Assembly: GCF_030065675.1 (NCBI RefSeq)
Contig: NZ_JASJDK010000055.1
Coordinates: forward strand, 1 to 38,831
Reading direction: 5' to 3'
From: Mastigocoleus sp. MO_188.B34
Lineage (GTDB): Bacteria > Cyanobacteriota > Cyanobacteriia > Cyanobacteriales > Nostocaceae
Length of the DNA: 38,831 bases
Each line of letters begins with the position of its first letter. Within the stretch, counting starts at the first letter, position 1. A program made the position numbers and the translations under genes. The notes beneath the pieces are model-generated. The model made no database searches. It saw nothing but the letters and a program-made list of their open reading frames with translations, and was not told the origin of the DNA. Shown here one piece after another: positions 9,899 to 17,800 of this stretch.

Positions 9899-10084
9899 TT
9901 AAAATTTGTTTTTTTTATTATTCCTATTCAGTAAATCATAAGTAATAACAGAAGTTGCCAAATTATAAAAATTCAATCGGTAATCTCCATCTATCATTGC
10001 AATAAATACTAATCCAGTAACGAAAATCAAAGTGATTAAATTATTTACGAAAAAGTTAGGTTTTTTTGGTTTGAGGAAAGACAT
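9899..10084 (-). CDS. Possible small single-pass membrane protein, 61 aa
   Basis: A 61-aa ORF with one hydrophobic segment (NLITLIFVTGLVFIAMI), a basic N-terminus (FLKPKKP) and a basic end (NRNNKKNKF). This layout fits a small inner-membrane protein. I do not recognise a family. No clear ribosome binding site precedes the ATG, and the AT-rich region makes chance ORFs likely, so the call is tentative. The nearest same-strand neighbours are hyuA 286 bp downstream and the receptor-like gene 331 bp upstream. Confidence 0.4.
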   Translation of the reverse strand: MSFLKPKKPNFFVNNLITLIFVTGLVFIAMIDGDYRLNFYNLATSVITYDLLNRNNKKNKF

Positions 10085-10415
10085 AATTATTAGACTAAAA
10101 AGGCTTCATTCATATAAATATATTAATACTGTATTTGCTGTACTTTATACTTCGTATGTAGAATCTTTTAAGACAAATGTTGTCACTATGAATACCTAAT
10201 TAAAATAAAGACTATAGTAATCCTAAATCATTTATGAACATGAATATTGTAGAGACGTAGCATTGCTACGCCTCTTATTGATTTACTGTTCGCAAATCAG
10301 ATATGATTGCTATAGGAGTTACACAAGATATTTATAGTAAAGCTTATAGCTACGAGGGCAAAAATCTTCAAAGTATTACCTAATTGATAAATTTAAATTT
10401 GTACTTGAATCAGAA
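10085..10415. other. AT-rich spacer with a degenerate dispersed palindrome
   Basis: No gene is seen. At 10249-10277 there is a decayed copy of the GTAGAGACG palindrome (left arm gtagagacgtagca; right arm with three mismatches). The rest is AT-rich and unremarkable. Confidence 0.6.
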
Positions 10416-12293
10416 TTAAATTTCCCACATCCATTTTTGCTGTTGCTCATTCCACTTCACAGCGGCTATTTCAGTTGGTGGTTTAATTCTATCTCCTGTT
10501 TCATTAAATTTAATTTCTCCCGTTACTCCTTTAATTGTCTCTCTTTGCTCTTTAAAATATTTATTCATATGTACGAGTAAAGATTGACTGTTTTGGCTAC
10601 GATATTTCTCTAAAATTCTTAAAATTATTAAAACTGAATCGAAAACCGTTGCACTGCGCCATGTTAGGTTTTCTTTTCCCCATAATTGAGTCCCGATTTG
10701 ACAAAAATTCTGGGCTAGATAATTATCACTATTACACCCATTTTTCTGACTTTGCCAATGCCAAGGAATACAAGCAATAATTTGGCATTGATTTTTACTC
10801 GTTTCATCCCGATCGCTTGAATTAAATTGACTCTGTTCCTGGATCCAATGTAAAACATTTTCTTGATAAAATGTAGCCGAACCTGCTATCAAACAATTTT
10901 TGAGGTTAAGTCGGCTAATTAACCAAGAATTACTGAGGGATAATGGTTCTATCCCTCCGTCAGGAATTATAATGATAATATCTACTTCTTTCTTCTTAAG
11001 ATCTTTTAGGTAAGTTTGAATTTGATAGTAGTTTTCGCTGATATCGCCACATTCGTCTAAAAAAACAAACTTTTCTTTATGTTGCTTTAGATATTCGCTA
11101 ATTGTATTTCTGTACGAGGTACTGTAACTACTATTTTTGTTGTAAACAATAGCTACTTTATTTTGACTTTTACCTTGAATCGTGTTTTCAATTGCAGACT
11201 TTTCTATTAAATAATCGGCTAATCGTCTAGCGTTAACGCTATCTTGAGTTGTAAGTCTGAAAAAAGATAGTCTTTCACCACCAGATAAATAAGAAAGTTC
11301 ATTAGATGTACTACTAGGGTTTATTAGCAGTAGTCCGTTTTTAGCATACAATTCTAATGCCTTCTTAGTCATTTCGCTGGAATAGTGACCAATAATCGCC
11401 ATCAAATTTAATTGCGATGCTAAATTCACCAAATTCTCTGCTGTTTGGTTATATTGTGTATATAAATTATTCAGATCGTTGACAATTAGAACTTGTAAAG
11501 CTATTGGAGCAATAATTGCATTATTTATATTAAAAAATGTATTAGGCCTGATGTCATCTAAGCTTATTTCCTTCTCAATATTGATTTTATCGAAGCTTTG
11601 TATATTTACTTGTAATTGAATTTGAGAAACTCCTCGTAGAATTTCAGTCGCAATCCCACCCTGATTATGATGAAATGGCACTACCACAGCAATAGTATAA
11701 ATATTTATATTTCGCTGTTGTAAGATATTTTTTTTATATTCAATTAAACAGTTATTAATATAGATCGAGACTTCAGGATTTCCCTTCCCATAAATATCTA
11801 TCTCCAGTTTCCAAGCCCAGAGAAAACATTTTAATGCTTGATAGAAAAGTCCTTGCTGATAGAATTGCGAACCTTCAACTTGTAGCTGAACAATTGTCTT
11901 ATTGGGTGGATAAAGAAAAAACTGTCTGCCAAAACTTCCTTGGAAATTGTCACTATTTAATTGAGGAGGGGAATTCAATTTATAACCATTTTTGGGATTG
12001 AGTAATAAATTTAAAATCATTACCCAATTTCCAGCGATTTCTTTTTGGTCTGCTTCCAGAACTTCTGCGATCGCAGGATAGATACGTCTGCTGAGTTTAT
12101 CTCTAATATTTTGCTCGGGTAAGTTAACTTTATGAGCTATTTGTTGTCGAGAATACCCTAATAAAGATTGACAAATTATTAGTTTTTCCAGTTCGCTAAG
12201 TTGCTTTTTGTTTGAAGTAGCCTCTAATCTCTGAACAAACAGATCAATATTGATGCTGAGTTTTTCAATCACCTGCTGACAGAATTCGGACAT
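10416..12293 (-). CDS. Cytoplasmic HTH-TPR-periplasmic-binding-protein fusion (receptor-like)
   Basis: A 625-aa protein without signal peptide or membrane segment. Residues about 32-80 (LSELEKLIICQSLLGYSRQ, then QIAHKVNLPEQNIRDKLSRR) look like the helix-turn-helix/effector-associated N-terminal module common in cyanobacterial signalling proteins. Residues about 138-190 resemble a TPR pair (FYQQGLFYQALKCFLWAWKL). From about 196 to the end is a type I periplasmic-binding fold like the branched-chain amino acid receptors: IAVVVPFHHNQGGIATEILRGV, MAIIGHYSSEMTKKAL, LLLINPSSTSNELS, and KVAIVYNKNSSYS. A GGAG ribosome binding site precedes the ATG by about nine bases. A sensing or regulatory role inside the cell is inferred, since a transport receptor would normally be exported. 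No ABC transporter genes are adjacent. Confidence 0.75.
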   Translation of the reverse strand: MSEFCQQVIEKLSINIDLFVQRLEATSNKKQLSELEKLIICQSLLGYSRQQIAHKVNLPEQNIRDKLSRRIYPAIAEVLEADQKEIAGNWVMILNLLLNPKNGYKLNSPPQLNSDNFQGSFGRQFFLYPPNKTIVQLQVEGSQFYQQGLFYQALKCFLWAWKLEIDIYGKGNPEVSIYINNCLIEYKKNILQQRNINIYTIAVVVPFHHNQGGIATEILRGVSQIQLQVNIQSFDKINIEKEISLDDIRPNTFFNINNAIIAPIALQVLIVNDLNNLYTQYNQTAENLVNLASQLNLMAIIGHYSSEMTKKALELYAKNGLLLINPSSTSNELSYLSGGERLSFFRLTTQDSVNARRLADYLIEKSAIENTIQGKSQNKVAIVYNKNSSYSTSYRNTISEYLKQHKEKFVFLDECGDISENYYQIQTYLKDLKKKEVDIIIIIPDGGIEPLSLSNSWLISRLNLKNCLIAGSATFYQENVLHWIQEQSQFNSSDRDETSKNQCQIIACIPWHWQSQKNGCNSDNYLAQNFCQIGTQLWGKENLTWRSATVFDSVLIILRILEKYRSQNSQSLLVHMNKYFKEQRETIKGVTGEIKFNETGDRIKPPTEIAAVKWNEQQQKWMWEI

Positions 12294-12429
12294 GTCAGTA
12301 TCTCCATGGCTTTTCCCAGATAAATAATAGTGTAATTTTCAACTCAGCTTGTACTATGAATGTACAAATAACGTCTACAGATATGCGATGATTTATATTG
12401 AAATGACCTTAAGGAAAAGTTGTATACTT

Positions 12430-13206
12430 TTACGAACTATAAACAAAACGATAGCCCACATCATATTGCTGTTGTTTGCGTAGATATCCAAATTCTCGTT
12501 CCCAAACTCCGCTTTCTAAATCTTCTTTTAAGCAAGATAAACCACGATCTAATTCGGTAGCTTCAAGTTTTGCAAAGGAAGAAATACCATTACGGATTTT
12601 GCTGTTGAGATAAACTTCGGGTCGTCCCCAACCGACCGCAGCAAAAGAATCTGATAAGTCATAAGGTAAAGGGAAGTCAGTTATCTTTGCTGTTTTACCT
12701 GTAACTGCTTCAAGTTCCGATACTAAATTGGAAATTGGTAAAAACGTCGATCGCACATCCTCGGTAAAAGAAGGAAAATATTTTGTCAGCCAAAAATCAG
12801 CAATCGCACTCGGATCGTAGGTAAACACAATAATTTGTCCGTTACCTGTAACCCGATTAATTTCTTCTAAAGCTTTTGAGTAATCCTGAAAATGGTGAAA
12901 AGCAAGCATAATAATTGCTGCACCTGCCGAACTGCTGGGTAGGGGTAAATTTTCAGCACGAGCATCTACCCATTGAATCGCGGGATGAGCAATTGCTTGT
13001 TCGCGCATGATGGAAGATGGTTCGACAGCAATAACACGATAGCCATGTTCGGCTAAGAAAGTAGCATAAGAACCGGTTCCAGCACCAATATCAACAATGG
13101 TAGAACCTTGTGAAGATTGCAAAATTTCTAAGAGATTTACAGCAATACGTGGGTCTCTTTTCCTTGTTTGGGAGTAATTTCTACCAATTGCATCGTAGAG
13201 CGTCAT
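12430..13206 (-). CDS. Class I SAM-dependent methyltransferase
   Basis: A 258-aa small-molecule-type methyltransferase. Motif I, VDIGAGTGSYATFLAE, binds S-adenosylmethionine; AVEPSSIM is motif II, with the acidic residue for the ribose; ARAENLPLPSSSAGAAIIMLAFHHF covers motifs III-IV. I chose the ATG at 13206 (MTLYDAIGRNYSQTRKRDPRI), where this family normally begins. The ORF stays open to 13320, but those extra 38 codons run into a non-coding GC-rich dispersed repeat and look like an artefact. No strong ribosome binding site is visible. The substrate cannot be told from sequence. Confidence 0.85.
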   Translation of the reverse strand: MTLYDAIGRNYSQTRKRDPRIAVNLLEILQSSQGSTIVDIGAGTGSYATFLAEHGYRVIAVEPSSIMREQAIAHPAIQWVDARAENLPLPSSSAGAAIIMLAFHHFQDYSKALEEINRVTGNGQIIVFTYDPSAIADFWLTKYFPSFTEDVRSTFLPISNLVSELEAVTGKTAKITDFPLPYDLSDSFAAVGWGRPEVYLNSKIRNGISSFAKLEATELDRGLSCLKEDLESGVWEREFGYLRKQQQYDVGYRFVYSS

Positions 13207-13601
13207 ATCTGTGGAGTTGGTAACGGGTATATGTTTCTTTATGAATTTGCAATATATTGTACTTCCCAGCGTTCGCCCCGCGCGTTGCGTTCGCCATCCC
13301 CCCTTACCAAGGGGGGACACAGGGGGGTGAATATTATATTTTACCTTGCAGATTAATTGCGCCGTAACCCACCGTCAAACAATAAGGAACTTCCTATTAA
13401 AAAAATATACCACTCAATAGGGCGCACGTCGGTGCGCCCCTACAATGAATAAATAATGGTATAGCGCTACGCGCAAGTCAAAAGTCAAAAGTCAAAAGTC
13501 AAAAATCAAAAGTTTATTACTCATAGGTTTGGGCGTTTTCTAATGTCTTAACCTAACTACGTAGCGCTATATAAATTATTTTTTGGAAGTCCTTAAATAC
13601 A
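13207..13601. repeat. Repeat-rich spacer: GC-rich palindromes, heptamers, inverted flanks
   Basis: No gene is seen. 13265-13335 holds a GC-rich dispersed repeat with a ccccccttaccaaggggggacacagg hairpin-type core (shown split: ccccccttacc / aagggggg). 13420-13427/13432-13439 is an 8-bp stem (gggcgcac/gtgcgccc). 13473-13512 is a run of AAAAGTC heptamers. The heptamers lie inside a 12-bp perfect inverted repeat, tatagcgctacg (13460-13471) and cgtagcgctata (13560-13571). Confidence 0.8.
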
Positions 13602-14135
13602 TTATCGCTTTATTTGTGTACCATCACGACAATAATCTAGAAGTGCATTTAATTCCGTCATAACTTTCCCAGGATTTCGACCTTTAAGGAGAGCAAAAGA
13701 TACCGCTTCATAGGGATCTCTTCCAGTTTGTTTAACAGTTGCGATCGCAGTTTTGTTACAAAATCCCCGTTGCGCGACTAACCACGCAGCTAAAACATGT
13801 CCCGTGCGTCCGACTCCTCCAGAACAGTGAACCACTACTTTTTCACCTCGATGGTCTGCTGTCGCTAAAAATGGTAAAGTTTGCTGGGTTAGGATTTGGC
13901 GATCGACCAGTTGAACTTCAGTTTTCTTATCAAAGAATATCCATTGACCATGTCCATAATTTTCCCATTGTTCGCAATTCGATTTCATTTTTGCTTTTGC
14001 TTTTTCTTGGCTCCAAGTACCTCCCAATGTCGCCATAACTTCTGAATTAGAACCCATTTCAAGCAATAATTTCCAATGCTCATTACATATTCTTTCGCCT
14101 TTTAATCTATCTGTTTCAATTAAATCAATCTGCAT
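13602..14135 (-). CDS. Chimeric protein: GNAT N-terminus joined to tyrosine-phosphatase C-terminus
   Basis: A 177-aa ORF from the ATG at 14135 (MQIDLIETDRLKGERI, the normal start of a RimJ/RimL-like acetyltransferase, with a GGGA ribosome binding site). The reading frame extends to a TTG at 14186 that overlaps the upstream stop codon, an alternative start. Roughly the first 72 residues match only the N-terminal part of a GNAT domain (NSEVMATLGGTWS, GHGQWIFFD) and stop before the acetyl-CoA motif A. The sequence then switches to the C-terminal half of a dual-specificity/tyrosine phosphatase: ILTQQTLPFLATADHRGEKV and the P-loop HCSGGVGRTG (Cys and Arg of CX5R present), followed by a helix rich in Ala/Gly. 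The phosphatase N-terminal half, which usually carries the general-acid Asp, is missing. It looks like a deletion fusion of two genes, with the junction near 13910-13925. Activity is doubtful. Confidence 0.7.
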   Translation of the reverse strand: MQIDLIETDRLKGERICNEHWKLLLEMGSNSEVMATLGGTWSQEKAKAKMKSNCEQWENYGHGQWIFFDKKTEVQLVDRQILTQQTLPFLATADHRGEKVVVHCSGGVGRTGHVLAAWLVAQRGFCNKTAIATVKQTGRDPYEAVSFALLKGRNPGKVMTELNALLDYCRDGTQIKR

Positions 14136-14182
14136 ATTCCCAGTCCCAGACGAATTGGCGATTAATACTGTTATTTTTCTGG

Positions 14183-14821
14183 TCAAATATCAGTGACGGA
14201 TTTGAGAGCATCAATATCAGCAGCGACGATTTTCTCTAAATTCTGGGAAATTTTCTCTATATTCCAGTTCCACCAAGCAATTTCTAGTAACATCTTAATA
14301 ACTTCGTCATTAAATCGCTGTTTAATTACTTTGGCTGGATTTCCCCCAACAACTGTGTAGGGTGGAACATCACTCACAACTACTGATTTAGCAGCAATAA
14401 TCGCTCCGTCGCCAATTTTTATACCCGGCATTATTACGGATTCATAACCGATCCAAACATCGTTACCAACTACGGTATCACCTTTGAAAGGATATTCATG
14501 GGGTTGAGGGGTTACTTTTTCCCAACCGTTACCAAAAATTTGAAAGGGATAGGTAGAGAATCCGGAGACTTTATGATTAGCGCCATTCATAATGAATTTT
14601 ACGCCTCGAGCTAAAGCGCAAAACTTACCGATAATTAATTTGTCTTCGCTGAAGGGGTAATGATAAAGAACGTTGCGCTCAAACTTTTCTGAATCTTCGG
14701 GGTCGTCGTAATAAGTATAATCACCAATAATAATCTTAGGATTGGATACGGTATTTTTGATGAAGCAGATTTGGGGAAATCCCTTCATTGGATGTTTTTC
14801 TGTGGGGTCTGCTCCGTACAT
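14183..14821 (-). CDS. Vat-type xenobiotic acetyltransferase (left-handed beta-helix)
   Basis: A 212-aa acyltransferase of the XAT/Vat family, relatives of which O-acetylate streptogramin A or chloramphenicol. It has the family's opening (EKHPMKGF), IGDYTYYDDPED, LYHYPFSEDKLIIGKFCALARGV, and the catalytic histidine segment IMNGANHK (His83). The hexapeptide repeats of the beta-helix follow (VVGNDVWIGYESVIMPGIKIGDGAIIAAKSVV, here cut as VVGNDVWIGYES / VIMPGIKIGDGA), then the acetyl-CoA-binding VVGGNPAKVIKQRF. The length matches Vat proteins. No clear ribosome binding site is present. Its stop codon overlaps the alternative TTG start of the next gene, suggesting co-transcription. Chromosomal homologues are widespread, so a resistance phenotype should not be assumed. 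Confidence 0.88.
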   Translation of the reverse strand: MYGADPTEKHPMKGFPQICFIKNTVSNPKIIIGDYTYYDDPEDSEKFERNVLYHYPFSEDKLIIGKFCALARGVKFIMNGANHKVSGFSTYPFQIFGNGWEKVTPQPHEYPFKGDTVVGNDVWIGYESVIMPGIKIGDGAIIAAKSVVVSDVPPYTVVGGNPAKVIKQRFNDEVIKMLLEIAWWNWNIEKISQNLEKIVAADIDALKSVTDI

Positions 14822-14871
14822 AATTACAAGTCATATTTTTTGTTTACTTCATCCCTTACCAATCTCATCCG

Positions 14872-17800
14872 TTAATGACAAATTTCCCGATCTTCAGGGG
14901 TAATATTCGGATTATTCTCGAGGTAATTTTTTATCGTTAAACATCCTTTTTCTAAGAGTTTATCCCGTTGCTCTGCAGAATCTTTGATTATTGGTGCTAA
15001 ATTCCACAGTTTAATGGTGCGATCGCTACTTCCGGAAATCAAAATTTTACTGTTGGGACTAAAGTTAATTCCCCGGACGTTTCCACGATGTCCGGTAATG
15101 GTTTTGAGTAAGTGACCTGTGGGATAATCCCAAATTTTGATTGTGTCATCGTCACTTGCTGAAGCAAGCAGTTTACCATCTGGGGAAAAATTAATGGTAT
15201 TGATTAAACCTTGGTGTCCTTTGAGAGTTTTAATGATTTTACCGTTTCGATCCCAGAAAATAATGTTTTGGTCTTGTCCTGCGGAGGCGATAATATCGGT
15301 TTGGGGATGGAAAATTAATGACCAAACACTACTTTTATGACCTTTTAAGGTTTTTAGTAATTTACCTTCTTTACTCCACAATTTAATAATTTTATCGGCT
15401 CCTGCGGAAGCAATAATATCTCCTTGGGGACTAAATTTAACTTGGGTTACCCAACCTGTATGTCCTTTCAGGGTATGTAATAGACGACCTTCAATATCCC
15501 AAATTTTCACTGTACCGTCACCTGCTGCGGAAGCAAAGGTTTTACCGTCGGGGCTAAAGTTAATGTTGATAACCCAGTCTTTGTGTGCTGTTAAGGTTTT
15601 TAATTGGCTTTTACTATCATTTTTCTGGATTGCGATCGCACCATTACCTGTTCCAATAACAGATAATTTACGATCTGGACTGAAGGCGAAACTGCTAATA
15701 TCAGGGATAGGTGATTTTAATGTTTCCAGTAGTTTTCCTTGACGATTCCAAATTCTAGTGGTGCGATCGTCGCTGGTGGAGATAATTTGTTTGTTATCTG
15801 GGGTAAAACTGACGCTGGTAACTTCATCCGTATGTCCCCCTAGGGTTCTTATCAGTAAGTTATCGATTTCCCAAATTCTGACTGTATGGTCGTCGCTGAC
15901 GGTAGCTAAAGTTTTACCGTTGGGATGCAAACTTAAATTATTAACTTCGTGGGTATGTCCTTTTAAGGTTTCGATTAAAGAACCTTCCAAATCCCATAAT
16001 TTAATGGTTTTATCGGCGCTGACAGAAATAATTGCTCGACTGTCGGGAGTAAAAATTGCATTACTGACACCACCTTGATGTCCTGTAATGGTTGTTAGTA
16101 GTTGACCTGCAAGATTCCATATTCTGATGGTTTTGTCAGCACTAGTTGATACGATATTTTTATGTGCAGGACTAAAGTTAACGCTGAGGACTTCGTTGGT
16201 ATGTCCTGTCAATGTTTTGAGTAATTTACCGTTTAAATTCCATAGCTTAACGGTTCCATCATCACTCGCAGATGCAATGGTTTTACCGTCTGGTGAGAAG
16301 GTTGCTGCGTTCACTCCTTGGGTATGTCCGGATAAGGTTTGAAGTAAATTTCCATCTCGATTCCAAATTTTGATGGTGCTATCATCACTTGCAGAAATCA
16401 GAATTTTACCATCAGAAGAAAACTGAACGCTGTTTACTGTTTCCTGGTGACCCGTAAATGTTTGCAGTAATTTACCGTCAAGATTCCACAATTTAATGGT
16501 TCCATCGGTACCCGCAGAGGCTATGATCTTACCATCTGGGGAAAAAGTAACATTAATTGGGGCGATTTCGTCAGCGATAAAACTGCGAATTAATTTACCG
16601 TTACTTTGCCATAATTTGATAGTTCGATCGGCACCAGAAGAAGCTATGATTTGACCGTTTGGGGAAAAACTTACCCCACTAACCCAGGATTCATGTCCTT
16701 CGAAACGGTTGCGTTCTTGGAGATGAGCTAGCGCTCTACTTAAATTATTTTCGCTGGTTTGACGCAGTTTTTCTGGAACAAAACTCAGTTCTTGCTGATG
16801 TTTATTGGCTTTAACGCTGATTAATAATGCTTCTAAGGACTTATCTGAGAGTACAAAGTTTTCCGATAAAGAATTTAAAGCTGTAATTTCTTGGAGACGA
16901 ATTTTTTGGGATTGTTGGTAAGCTACACCACCAAACACACAAGCAACTATTCCCAATGTCCCGATCGCACCTGCGGTAATTTTGACGATTCGTTGACGAC
17001 GTTGGATTTGTAATTGTTGCGATCGTCGAGCTTCTAAACAGGTTTCGATAAATTCCTGAATATCACCGGATAATTCATCGGTATATTTGATGTAAATTTC
17101 TTCTGCTTCTGCTAAACGTACCCCTTGCAATAAAAAATCAGGTTGCTGAGAATTATTTTTCCATAATTGGGCTGCTTGTTCGATTTGTCTTTGCAAACGC
17201 AACCGCGATCGATTTTCTTCTAACCACCATCTTAGGGTTGACCAGCGACGAATTAATACTTCATGGGCGACTTCTACTGTTACCTGCTGTTTCATAGACG
17301 CGACGTGTCGCGTCTCTACATTTTTATCATGTTGTGTCTGTGCATCTGGATCCTGGTGTATTCCTGCATTTTCACCGCGATTGCTTTGATCTATACCGCG
17401 ACTTCCACCGATCAAACCACTATCTTCCAGATTTACCACAATTAATTTGGCAGCTGTTAATTTTTGTAGGGTCTTTTCAACTAGTTCGGGTGAATATTTT
17501 TTCGCTTTCAAATCTGATTTTAAGACCCGTCTTCTGGTGTCTTCGGTTCCTTCTCCCAGTTGGGTTAATGTTAAAAAGATCCATTTTGCACAAGCTTGTC
17601 CTTGTGGATCTAAACTGTCATATACAGCTTGAGCTTTACGTTCTAAGGCTCCAGAAATCCCACCAATTTGTTTTTGATAAGCTGATAAAGAAAGTTTTCC
17701 GTTACTGCGATATTCCCATAATTGTTCCAAAACAAATTCTAATAAAGGTAAATCGCCAGCTGAATGTTGCAAATCTTGCAATAAAACTTCTACTAGTTCT

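Noticed and set aside
13207-13320. Extended N-terminus of the methyltransferase
   Set aside because: The extra 38 codons come from a GC-rich non-coding repeat, and the family starts at the internal ATG at 13206.
14183-14821. Calling the Vat-like gene an acquired antibiotic resistance gene
   Set aside because: There is no mobile element or resistance context next to it; chromosomal XAT-family homologues are common and their substrates vary.
15137-16342. Several plus-strand ORFs opposite the WD40 region of paralogue 1 (and similar ones at 21315-23120)
   Set aside because: They are antisense shadows created by the repetitive WD40 codons; there are no ribosome binding sites and no recognisable domains.
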